Below are positions 23,801-34,006 of a stretch of DNA of 64,000 nucleotides, piece after piece; positions within the stretch are counted from its first letter, which is position 1; each line of letters begins with the position of its first letter. A program made the position numbers and the translations under genes. Source of the DNA: Haliclystus octoradiatus (lineage: Eukaryota; Cnidaria; Staurozoa; Stauromedusae; Haliclystidae); contig OU744448.1 of assembly GCA_916610825.1 (NCBI GenBank), forward strand, positions 5,086,287 to 5,150,286. The letters run 5' to 3'. Below the pieces are notes generated by a model, which worked only from the letters and a program-made list of their open reading frames with translations, searched no databases and was not told the DNA's origin.

Positions 23801-26800
23801 TAACCCAATTTTATGGCCAAATTATAACTGCAGTTTCAGTTTAGAATTTATTGTTATAGAACTTTGAATGGTTTTCCAGCAATTTGACTGGCTAATGGCC
23901 TTGTTTGGATCACGCAATGAAAACAGAAAAATTAAAAATTAAAATTTATTTGCAGAATGAAAATTGCCAAAACAAAATAATTTGGAAATGTAATCAGCGT
24001 AATAACAGATATGAACGTAATTTTTTTTTTTGAAGATTTCAAAACAGTTGAATTGAATTCGATTCCTTGCTTGGATTGTGGATTGTTCACTCTTTGACTC
24101 TGATTACAATTAATAGTTTGTACTTGGGTCTTGGATTTAAATATCCACTTGTATGCTTTTATCATATCACATCACATCATATTGTAGTGTTGTTAGGTAT
24201 CTTTTGTGCTCGTATTTCGATAGCAATATTAAACAATCTTTCCTTCAACTTATCTCCCTTTGATTTTAGGTTGGGGGTGGAATTGCTGCTGGTGATACTG
24301 TTTGGAAGACACTTGTGAAAGAGTGTCAAGAAGAGGCATCCTTACCGATTGATTTAATAAATAAAGCACAATCATCTGGAACAATAAGGTATTACAAGCT
24401 GTATGGTTGTTTTGTTTAGATTCATCATTTTCCTACAAACTGTGTAACCCAGTACAGTAAAACATGTATATAACAGACAGCTATATAAGAGGTCGATAAA
24501 TTGATCATTATATGCAGGTGGCTTTTATATACAGGATTGGTTCAATAGACAATACTATTTTGGAAATTCAATGCTGACCACTTTAGATAGGTGACCGATG
24601 TATTGAAGTGATCGTTATAGTTGATTTGCCAAGTCTCACTTTTTACTATGACGATTTTGATAAGTTTGTAAGTGAATATGCTCGTCAAATTGCGGCATAT
24701 CAAAGCAGGACTTATAGATCAGTCAACTCTTATAGCAGTTTTGACTGACATAGCATTTTTTCACCTGGTACCCCTGCCAGAGATTGCCCCTATAGGCCCA
24801 AATCTATTACGATTTTACCAAGTCAACTTACATCCAAATTTTTATCACCATTTAGTCATGAGTAAAGCTCAATTGTTACTCTCATTGGTAGTTATAATGC
24901 ACTCTGAAAATATTGTACAGTTCAGCTTGCAAATTGAGGCTTTTAAAAGTAAAATGAAAAATGCAAGTATACTAGGAATAGTTTGATTTTTTTGTTATTC
25001 CCGCTGTTAGATACTCAATTGCCTCATCTCAGGCATGCAGCTACATTCATTCATGTATACAGGCCATTCTTGACAATTGGTTATTGTTGCTTATTGAAAT
25101 TTAGGAAAACAATATGAAATAAAGTGATATACAGCATATTAGAAGATAATTTACATTTGTAATCAGGAACGCTCTTGTTCCATGTCTCCCTACGTCCAAC
25201 TCTTCCCGGTCTCCCTTATCTATTTGTTTACACCATATTCCCAGGGTCCTTCAGGAGTGTGTGAAACATAAATAATCGGGCCTGAAGTCTGAATTTTTAT
25301 GAAATTGTGTCAACTGCTGCAAGATTTAATTTTTTGAATATTATTAGAAATTTTGATTCATTAGCTATAGGTTATTCCATATTTTCGATAAGAAATATGA
25401 ACCATGACTGAAATATGAAATATTAGGAACCCCCGAAAGACACAGAGCTATATATATTTTTATTGAATTCATTTTTAGCTATTGGCTAGAGAATCGGCTT
25501 GGTCTCAGTTATGACGTAGAATTTGTATATGATCTTGTGGTACCACAGGATTTCGTACCGGTCAATGCTGACGGAGAAATGAGTGGCTTTCAATTAATGA
25601 CAATAGAAGAGGTACACAATATAGCATGGAGTATATAAAAATCCCTGATTGTCAACAAAATAATAGGACTCCATCGCTGTGCCGCCAAAGACACGCTGCT
25701 AGACAGAAGGCATATTATTTCAGACTAGTTTTCAGATTGACCTTAGACTGTCAGGGTGTACCACTGCAAAAAACAGTTCAGGAGTTCATGAACAGTTCGT
25801 GAACGTCAAATGGCCCCAGTTTTTCATAAAGTGTCCTTAAACTGTCCATGAAGGTTCATGTTAACAGTTCATGAAAATTTGGGGCCATTTAATGTTCATG
25901 AACTGTTCATGAACGTCTGAACTATTTTTCTCAGCTGTAGTTCAGCCTCAGTTCTTTCTTTGTGCAATGATTAGGGATTTGGATATTTTCCTGCAGTGTT
26001 CGAGTTCAATTTCTGACAGATGTACGATTGTTTGGCGTCAGAAAGAGCATTTTGGCATAAAACGCATACACCCTTCAATTATTAATCAATTAACCGGTTA
26101 CCCAGTGAAAAGAGATTCCGTTAGCTTTCCCGGTTGTTTGATAAGTGGTAAACCAAAGCAAATCAAAAAAGTATTTAACTGAACAGTCTTTAGGTGTTCA
26201 TGAACAATTAATGAAAGTTTGTAAGTTCTGAACAGTTCATGAACTCAATCTAGTTTTTTCGCTTAGGGATTCGCCTTACATATACTATATGAAATTGGTG
26301 CCATCTGAATTGTTGATTATTACTTGGTATAATAAGATTAACTTCAGCCCTTATTGGGGGTAATTCCCTGTTGACCGTTCCATATGCAGTCGCACAGTTG
26401 ATACTCATTGATGCCTAGATAAACTCAAATTTTGTTAGAAAGAATTATATCACTTCTCTTGTGTACAATATAAGGCTAGCTTTGCGATTATTTCTGTTTT
26501 ATTCATTAACTATTATGTGCAGTAGCCTAATCATCGTAGTTTTAATCACCTGTGAAAAAATAGTTAATGAACAGTTCATGAACATTTCATGAAAGTTAAA
26601 TGGTCTAATTTTTATGAACAGTTCACGAAAAAAGTTCATAAAAATTGGGCCGTTTAACGTTCATGAACTGTTCATGAACTGTTTTTAATGTATTCATGAA
26701 CAGTTAATGAAAGTTTGGAAGTTCATGAACTGTTTTTAAGGTGTTCATGAACAGTTCATGAACTGTTTTAAAGATGTTCATCAAAGGTTAATGAAAGTTT

Positions 26801-28687
26801 GTAAGTTCATAAATAGTTCATAAAATCAACTATTTTATGCAGGGTTATTTGCCTTACATATGCTATATGAACTAAGTCACATCTGAGATGTTGATTATTA
26901 CTTGGTTGATTGTTAGATTAACTTATTGATATCTAATTTGTTTGATTTGAAGATCAAGATTTCAATTTTTGAAGGAAGATTCAAACCAAATTGTGCGCTT
27001 GTGGTTCTTGATTTCATGATACGACATGGGCTAATAACACCAGATGAAGGTAAATGCTAACTTTAGTTTATAACTGAGTACATATCATATGAGTTTTACG
27101 CCTGTGGTTTTTTTTCCTGCAAAGAAAGCTCGTTAGTACGTGGACGTGAAATTTTCTCAATTTTCCATAAAACTTTTATGATGTGTGCATAATGTGGGAA
27201 ATTCGACATTCAGGAACATTTTATCAACTGGTTCATAAACTGTTCATGAACTCTTGAATTTGTTTTGCAGAAGTTTTCAAATTTTATCCTAGGACAATAT
27301 CCTATCTCATATAGCCCAGTGGTGTGTGTAGATGTTTACGTCCCTGCGCATACCTCAATCAAATCTGAAAGGATATTTGAGTTTAATATCTTAAACTATT
27401 CGTATTTCCCTGGTAATTGTTTTCCTCTTAAACTTTGCCTTGATTTTTATTTGATTAAATAGAACGTAGTGAATTAATAATTTCCCACAGAGAAGCTTTA
27501 CTGTTGTTCAAATATCTTGAAAGTGCGGGGGGATTCCCTAAATTATTAGCCAAACATAGAGAACTAGGACTTCTGTGTCGCATGACGCTTTTATCATTGA
27601 CATTTGCTAAATATTTAATGTTTTCTGTAAACTCTTTTGCAATCTAAACTCTGAAAAATATGTTCTCACCATCACAAAATATCTGCATATTTTTAACAGC
27701 AGTATGTGTTTCTGTGAAAAGTACTATTTCCCCACATCATCAGTTTTTATAGGGTAAAACGGTGTGATACCGCAAACACTACCTTTATACAAAGTGGTCT
27801 GCAGGTTGCTATGATTTTCATGCCGATTTACAATACTGTCAAACTCCGCTGTACTTCCACCTTTGCTAAATATCCCAACATAAAGGGATTTCTATTTGCC
27901 ATCATGTCATGTCATTTCCATTTGTTTCTATCTCCATACAAACTACCTTGCTTAATGTCCCATCTTGCTAAATGCCACGTGTAGCCATTATCTCTACTGT
28001 ACCCTTCATAGCTTGTTGAGTTATTTTCATACCAAATGAAATACTATAGTTTTATTATAATGTATGTTCCCGTTGTTTACAGCTAGGTCCGCATTTGCAA
28101 TCATAGCATTTTGCGCAAACATGTTTCCATATTGCTACTTAATTTTCCGAGTTCGTTGAACTTCCTCTACTAAAGAAACTGAAGAAATGTGTTTACGCGA
28201 TTCACTAGCCTGCGCGCAGACCCAAATCGTTTTTTATGATTAGTAGGGTCTGCGTAATATCGTAAGACAGCTTGCGCTGGACTGAATCAGGGGGAGTGGC
28301 TAAACATGAGAAATCTATTATTTGTCTATTGTTCACCAGCCAATCACGATCTGGTTCTAGTTTTGCAGAACTCGCTAGCGATTGGCTAATGAACAATAGA
28401 CGAACAATAGATTACTCATGTTTAGCCACTCCCCCTGATTTAGTCCGGCGCAAGCTTTCTTACGATATTACGCAGACGCTACCAATCATGAAAAAAGATT
28501 TGGGCCTGCGCGCAGGCTAGCGATTCACGTGCTTTGAACGTTATTCTGGTAGACATAGTTGTATATTGTGTGTGTATTGGCAATTTAGATTTTTTGATGC
28601 TGTTTTTTTACAGATAAAAACTATTGTCAATTTATCACCTCATTACATGAACCTTTTGAGAAAATGATAAGATTTAGCAAACCATAG
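20870..28687 (+). CDS. DUF4743-Nudix hydrolase (YJR142W / AtNUDT24-like)
   Basis: Secure exons are 21686-21913, 23274-23337, 23432-23562, 24270-24388, 25479-25611, 26953-27049 and 28614-28687 (TAG at 28685), giving 281 residues with consistent phases. The N-terminal half is the DUF4743 domain ([22 protein letters not shown]). Then comes [11 protein letters not shown] and a Nudix box [19 protein letters not shown] followed by EEASL; KECxEE matches the REUxEE metal-binding core with R to [19 protein letters not shown] and [17 protein letters not shown] are family hallmarks. Yeast and plant relatives hydrolyse damaged thiamine diphosphates. The start is uncertain: a candidate first exon 20870-20948 (ATG at 20870) ends in phase 1, which does not fit the good acceptor at 21685 but does fit an acceptor at 21668, giving 313 residues in all, close to the family's usual length. 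Confidence 0.9.
21938..22582. mobile_element. hAT-type MITE, 645 bp, family copy 1
   Basis: The 31-bp ends start CAGAGCCATCTATTTAC and are inverted at the right. A perfect 8-bp target duplication GTTGACAT flanks it (21930-21937, 22583-22590), as expected for hAT. It inserted only 25 bp after the end of a Nudix coding exon. The interior has no transposase. A related, shorter copy lies at 62569-62760. Confidence 0.88.
22591..22925. repeat. Degenerate pogo/Tigger-like MITE
   Basis: The sequence resembles the family better preserved at 46224-46399 (CACCTCTATACAGC..., then an ATCAACCCTGTCTATAA motif and a TAGCTGGTTGTTATAT end). The termini are eroded. Confidence 0.5.
24456..24632. repeat. Degenerate pogo/Tigger-like MITE
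   Basis: It starts CAGTAAAACATGTATATAAC and continues with GATCATTATATGCAGGTGGC and GATTGGTTCAATAGA motifs matching the family in importin-9 introns. It lies in a Nudix intron. Confidence 0.6.
25762..25936. repeat. TTCATGAAC palindromic element
   Basis: It begins AAAAACAGTTCAGGAGTTCA, ends with the inverted counterpart, and contains AAATGGCCCC against GGGGCCATTTAA in the two arms. This is one of about a dozen copies in the window. Confidence 0.75.
26563..26835. repeat. Two adjacent TTCATGAAC palindromic elements
   Basis: Repeated AACAGTTCATGAAC blocks, one full inverted pair followed by a partial tandem array, lie just upstream of Nudix exon 26953-27049. Confidence 0.65.
28206..28519. mobile_element. 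Near-perfect palindromic MITE, 314 bp, with 9-bp target duplication
   Basis: The ends are TAGCCTGCGCGCAG and its complement, and the arms pair across almost the whole element. Direct repeats GCGATTCAC flank it (28197-28205, 28520-28528). The termini and duplication length match the otherwise different 91-bp element at 42578-42668. A 9-bp duplication suggests a Mutator- or Merlin-type transposase. Confidence 0.85.
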
Positions 28688-28776
28688 AAGCGGACTCAAA
28701 CGTCTTAAAGATATCTTTGTATGTCTTCGAAGTAAGTAAATTCTATATGTGTGTGTATATATATATACAAAATTAT

Positions 28777-28782
28777 AATAAA
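28777..28782 (+). promoter_or_regulatory. Polyadenylation signal of the Nudix gene
   Basis: AATAAA lies 90 bases after the stop codon, after a TA-rich microsatellite. Confidence 0.6.
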
Positions 28783-28787
28783 TACAA

Positions 28788-29469
28788 AATTTGCCTGCAA
28801 ATCATTTCAACTTCGCGTTGTCTACATGTAATTGTTGCAGTTGATAGTTTATATCTCGGCTAGTCAAGGTTAATGAAAGAAATATAATTACAAGTTAGTC
28901 TGTTTATTGTATATGGATTCTAATCACAGAATTTCAATTTTTAATATTCATGTCTGTATTAAGCTTGCGTACTATATGACAGATATTGCTTAACTACGAT
29001 TTCGTAAGTCTTTGCTAATCAATTTGAAAAGGCAGACGGCACTACTGTTTATTGTAGTTGAATTCTGCTAGCATAAATCAACCTCTTTGCATGCAATGAT
29101 TTATCTGCTGGTCAAAATGACAAAAATATCACACATCTCCTCGCCTAGAATACAATGATTTTAACTATTCCAACTATGCAGGCCGGTATACAGCATGTTT
29201 CTTTGAATGATTTTTCGAATGAGTAATAGTTTGTAATAGCTTCTATGTGCTTGCATAATAGCTGACTTTACACAAACATATATATATAGGCAAACACTGA
29301 CAGACGTACCAATATTAAGTTGCTAATTGAAGAGATTACAATATCGACAATACACGCTTAGAGGATACACTTACAGTGGTTTATAATTTTGATAGTCCGT
29401 CCAGCGAATCATCATATTTTAAATAAATAGTGATATATTTGTTAAGAGGCTACGGTATGTAATGGGCCC
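28788..29469. other. Intergenic between convergent genes
   Basis: AT-rich spacer between the 3' ends of the Nudix gene and the minus-strand SGNH gene. No repeat or open frame of interest is seen. Confidence 0.4.
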
Positions 29470-29479
29470 TTTATTTATT
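29470..29479 (-). promoter_or_regulatory. Polyadenylation signals of the SGNH gene
   Basis: Read on the minus strand, two overlapping AATAAA hexamers (AATAAATAAA) start 11 bases after the stop codon, implying a very short 3' UTR. Confidence 0.65.
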
Positions 29480-29489
29480 CCCCGTCTTT

Positions 29490-31934
29490 TTATTGTATCA
29501 TAACAGATGAGAGACAGAATCCTGCTGTAACAGAACGTATATGTAATGTATGCTGTCCTGTTTCTAGATCAGTTGCAATGACATCAACCTGTGTTCGTTT
29601 GCCAGTATCACCGGCTCGTCCTTCTTGTATAGCCATAAATGTTTTTGTTTTGTTATCAAGCCATACGTCAGCTTTCCCGTACCAGCGAGAATGACTTGTA
29701 ATGGCTACTTCACATGAATTTCTTTGTACGCCTGTCATCCGATTATTTTTCGGAATATCAAATTGTAATGCTAATTCAGCACCTTCTTTTTCACTTTTCC
29801 AACAGATAACACGATCATAACGTATTGGAAAATTCGTTGCATACTCCATTTTAAAACCATCCGATTTCATAACACGAACTGGTAATGAATTATAGATTTG
29901 TTCTTTCGGATCGGGTGAAATTAATGTCCAACATAGTGGATCAGGATGATCGAGGCCAATAAATAATGGTGGTGGAATTGTGTATTGTGCTGCAAAATTT
30001 GGTATATAACCTTCATGATCGATTGCCCATTGTAAAACGGCACGCATAACATGTCTAATATGTAAAATTAGTAATAATGCCATTTGTGCATGACCTCGTA
30101 ACGATGGATGGTTTTCATCATTACTAAATAATGATTCCATTGTAAACAATTGTAATTTTTGAATTAAATTATCACAAACCATAGCACGCCAACTTAAAGA
30201 TGGTACTCTATAATAATGAGCTATAATATCTTCACCTTGATCTTCAAAATTTGGACATTTTGTCTTGGCTGTTTTGTAATCAACACCTTTGAAGAAATTC
30301 ACAAAGATTAACGCTGGGGTTTTTGGTAATGTTAATATGACACGTGTTAAACGTTCTAATGGTCGTGCACCCTTAGTTGGTTGCTTAACATATCGATTAT
30401 AATCATTACCAGATAACTCCCAGAAAATCAAATCTGTATTATTCAAGATATGATTTCTTAAACAATACGAGAAATAATCCGTTCCTATTGATCCGATTGC
30501 CACATTATTTATTTTCATTTTCGATCCAGTTAATGGTGTAATTGTCTTTGTCCACCAATCTACAATTCCTTTATAATATAATCCATCGATATTACCGCGG
30601 TCTTTGTACAGACCACCTCCAGCACTAATAGAGCCACCAACGACACTAAGCGTCACGTGTTCACCTTTTAAAGCTCTTCTCATAACTTCTTTCAAACGAT
30701 CAATTGAACCAGCATTGACTAAACCATTGCGTAGCATTGTAGCATTTATACCAAGTGCTTTGAGGCTATCAAAATGATATATCCAAGATTCAAGTGGATC
30801 CTTATTTAAATATTCAATCATGGCTTGAGCTTTGCGTGGATTCACAATCATTTCTCCTGGCCGGTCTCCGGATTCCCCTTCCGTTCCTTTTTGTGTATCA
30901 TTACGGTTATCGATACTTCTGTAGTCATCTTCCGTTGTTGATGTTGTGTTCTTTAATGGATCAATCATTCTTTCTGTGTTGTTATTATTAGCTCTCTCTT
31001 GTTTTGTATGTGTCGGATATATGACATTTTGTTGTTTATAAGATGTTTCATTTTTTGCTGTTGTACGTTTTTCTTCAGTTTGATGTTGTTCTTCACCGAT
31101 ATCACCGATACTTGCGTTATGATTTAATACCGTTTTTGTCGGTTTAAACGTTGTAGCAGAAGTTTTTGATAAACTTTTCATTTCCTCCATCGAACTACGA
31201 TGTTTTGTTGGTTTACCGACTGATGTAGTTGGTGAAGATCGAGTATTATGAACCTTATGTGTAGGTTCATCTTTTGTGGTATTCATTTTTGAAATCGTGT
31301 TTTCTTGTGCTATTCTACCAGTGATTTTTTTAATTTGATCAATTGGTTTTAACGGCTTTTCTGTACCAAGATCTTTCACATTTTCAACTTGGCGTCTTGT
31401 ATCAGTTATAATTTTATTGTTTTTTAAATTCTGATTATCATCTCCTTGTTGAACTTCATTGGTTCTCTTATGACTGTGAGTACTTAAGATAATATCTTGC
31501 ATTTTCTTTTCCATTGTATTAAATGATTTTTTTAAAGTTCTATAATTTAAATCATTTTGTTCTCTCGATGCCCCTTTTCCACTATTTGAATTATCTAAAA
31601 CAATTGTATATCCTTCTATATTATTATCACCATTTGCAATTTTATTTTTTGTCATTAAATTAATATTAGGATCTTCGTCGTCTTCTTTGCCATCATTTTC
31701 AACTATCACTGTTGTTTCCCCGTGGTCTGTATTATCAAAGGGTAGTCGTGAAGTGTTAGCAATGTTAGCTGAAGGCTGATTTGAGCTACCTCTTGGTATC
31801 GCTGCCCCTTCCATCATTGAGTCACCGTTATCGTTGTTATGTAGATTTCCCTCGTTGTGTGCAAAATCAAATCCATCGTCCATTACACTAATTACCGCGT
31901 GAACAAGCAACGCAATGAATATTAAACGCTTCAT
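29490..31934 (-). CDS. Secreted protein with C-terminal SGNH hydrolase domain, single exon
   Basis: An uninterrupted 814-codon frame encodes a signal peptide (MKRLIFIALLVHAVIS, cleavage near residue 17). About 360 residues of hydrophilic Asn/Thr/Lys/Glu-rich, probably disordered sequence follow, then a globular domain from about residue 385. The domain has the four SGNH blocks: block I VVGGSISAGGG (nucleophile probably Ser435), block II NNVAIGSIG, block III SGND (Asn510) and block V DENH (Asp606, His609). This supports an esterase or acyl-hydrolase fold acting outside the cell or in the secretory pathway; the substrate is unknown. After the catalytic region come about 150 residues that may form a further beta-rich domain. 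It has no introns while every neighbouring gene has many, so retroposition or horizontal transfer are possible origins. The start is the first ATG of the frame and gives a clean signal peptide. Confidence 0.85.
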   Translation of the reverse strand: MKRLIFIALLVHAVISVMDDGFDFAHNEGNLHNNDNGDSMMEGAAIPRGSSNQPSANIANTSRLPFDNTDHGETTVIVENDGKEDDEDPNINLMTKNKIANGDNNIEGYTIVLDNSNSGKGASREQNDLNYRTLKKSFNTMEKKMQDIILSTHSHKRTNEVQQGDDNQNLKNNKIITDTRRQVENVKDLGTEKPLKPIDQIKKITGRIAQENTISKMNTTKDEPTHKVHNTRSSPTTSVGKPTKHRSSMEEMKSLSKTSATTFKPTKTVLNHNASIGDIGEEQHQTEEKRTTAKNETSYKQQNVIYPTHTKQERANNNNTERMIDPLKNTTSTTEDDYRSIDNRNDTQKGTEGESGDRPGEMIVNPRKAQAMIEYLNKDPLESWIYHFDSLKALGINATMLRNGLVNAGSIDRLKEVMRRALKGEHVTLSVVGGSISAGGGLYKDRGNIDGLYYKGIVDWWTKTITPLTGSKMKINNVAIGSIGTDYFSYCLRNHILNNTDLIFWELSGNDYNRYVKQPTKGARPLERLTRVILTLPKTPALIFVNFFKGVDYKTAKTKCPNFEDQGEDIIAHYYRVPSLSWRAMVCDNLIQKLQLFTMESLFSNDENHPSLRGHAQMALLLILHIRHVMRAVLQWAIDHEGYIPNFAAQYTIPPPLFIGLDHPDPLCWTLISPDPKEQIYNSLPVRVMKSDGFKMEYATNFPIRYDRVICWKSEKEGAELALQFDIPKNNRMTGVQRNSCEVAITSHSRWYGKADVWLDNKTKTFMAIQEGRAGDTGKRTQVDVIATDLETGQHTLHIRSVTAGFCLSSVMIQ

Positions 31935-33533
31935 TACCTTTGCGGCTTATATTTATAGTCTTTTTTAAGTATTTAAGCCAAATCTATTTTCCAATACTTT
32001 CATTACACATCAGTGAATGGATGTTCTGCTCAAGTAAATACATTGGTAAAATCTTGAGAAATATAACCGATTTTCCCCGATATCCATAAGAAATCGAGCT
32101 CAATGCTGACTTGAATTCATCCACTTGATTAATGCGTTTGTTCTGCCTTAAAAACAGTTCAAATGTATTCTAATAGTTGTAATAGTCTTATCAGTGCAAT
32201 CTTTGTTAGCCTGATTATATTGCGAAAACGATGTTTTGTTTGCAAATTTCCAATCGGCTATTGCGTGGTAATGTCATGTCCCAGATTGTTAGGCTAGCTA
32301 CGAGCTCCCACTAGAAATTGATAATATTAGCCAATCAGAATGCTCAGAATTAATGAAAAACTTCTTCGATTCATGGCTTCTAACAGGTGCGCGCGTATTC
32401 ATTGAGTTTGCCATTTCCTCGGTGCATCGCTCGTACACAGTAAACCGAGTAAGTTGAAACTTTTGTGTTGCTACAGTATTTATTTCTAGCAATCCAGATT
32501 GTTATAACGATATTGCGGGAAAAAAATTTTGGCCTACCGCAACACTTTTGAAATCTCACTTGGGCTGCAATGGCAACATTTGAGAAGTATAAAATTTTCT
32601 ATAAGAGTACAATGTTTGCAACATAAAATTTTGAGGAATTCCCCCCCACAAGTTTGCAAAATTTGTTGCATGGCATATAGCTTTTAATTTTCCAAATAAT
32701 TTTTTTCCAAACTGTTTAAGATGCTTTATTGAAACATGTTACCATTTATCTGTATTTGTCTTTCCTCCAAAAGATAATGTCTTTTACCACTATACCAATG
32801 TAACCGATTGTCAACAATTTTTCATTGCAGTTATCTGAAATTGTTTAACAAAGACATGACTACAAAATAGTCAATAGAGTTTTAAAGCAAGGTTGCATAT
32901 ACGCGGGGATTTCACTTATCCGAATTGCACTTGAGCGGGTTCCACTGGGTTGATTTAAAAATGGGGTGCCTTTGAAGCCCCATAGCCCAAAAATTAATTT
33001 GGGCACCCTCGCTTTTTCGTTCAAAAATATGAAGTACGTCTAAATTCTATTCGAAAAGTTAAACCTGTTCCAATTATCCGCAATTGCTTAATATAGCCAA
33101 TGATGAATGGGGCTTCCTAACATTTCTATGCGCTGCGCTGTATCACACAAACAAACAATCGTGATTACATTAGAATATAAGTAAATCTCATTAATCATCA
33201 ATTGTTTAAATACCATTCAACTACATGAATAATATATTGATGAAATCATTATCGTACTAGAGTGCGTAAAGTTAAAATTTATAAAATATAGTATTTTTAC
33301 GAACTACTTCAAAAACGATTAATAATACATATTTATGATCAAAATTTAATTACACGATAATTGATTTATTGCATCATCTTTACTTGTCCCTAAATTAAAA
33401 TAACAAATAAAAATCATCAACATTATGCACCAGCGAGCCACAGGCATCATAGCACCGTAAACAGCACCAGGCTTTATCGGATGTGTTATCTAATAAATTC
33501 TACATGGCTTAGAATGGATGCCCATGCTTATCA
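31935..33533. other. Intergenic: SGNH promoter side and boule 3' flank
   Basis: On the minus strand a TATAAATA lies 14-20 bases before the SGNH start codon, too close to be a normal TATA box for that ATG unless transcription starts inside the frame. A stretch at about 32870-33130 (GCAAGGTTGCATA, then CTTATCCGAATTGCACTT) resembles a repeat also seen at 47830-48015. No gene is recognised. Confidence 0.4.
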
Positions 33534-33539
33534 TTTATT
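33534..33539 (-). promoter_or_regulatory. Candidate polyadenylation signal of boule
   Basis: AATAAA on the minus strand, about 470 bases downstream of the boule stop codon. No other candidate lies closer. Confidence 0.45.
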
Positions 33540-34006
33540 ACTATATACTAAGTAGTTTGGCGTTTCCTATTCCAGAGTTATCTCCAAATCGTTCATGTGC
33601 CAGCCAATCCTATAATTTATGACTGGCAATAAAAAATCGTTAAAAAGACTTTTGAAGGCGTATTTGTGTCAAATAAGAACGCCTTTAATGATTGGATTCT
33701 TCCCAACGACTTTCCGAACGACTATGCTATGTCGCTTCATTCAAACTGCAGATCCCTACCGGGTGAAGATCTACCAAATCGTATTAAAAGTTAATTTGAT
33801 TCTGTGTGATATTCCTAAAACTTTAAGGTCAAGATTTCAGAAATTTGTAAGCTTCAAATTTCCTATCCCTATCCGGGTTATGCAGCTAAATGCTTTCACC
33901 CTTTCCGTTCCTTACATTTCATTTTTGCAGTCGTTATATCAATATATTATAATTATGTGATTTACCTTGCCTTGAATTATTGAAGTATTGTTTGCGTTGT
34001 TTACAA

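Noticed and set aside
24672-24986. 104-codon plus-strand frame in a Nudix intron
   Set aside because: No domain match; the Nudix protein joins correctly from exon 24388 to exon 25479 without it.
31946-31960. TATA box for the SGNH gene
   Set aside because: TATAAATA is only 14-20 bases from the start codon, which would place the transcription start at or past the ATG, so it is not called as a promoter.
33619-33960. 113-codon plus-strand open frame
   Set aside because: Antisense to the boule 3' UTR region, no recognisable family; chance frame.
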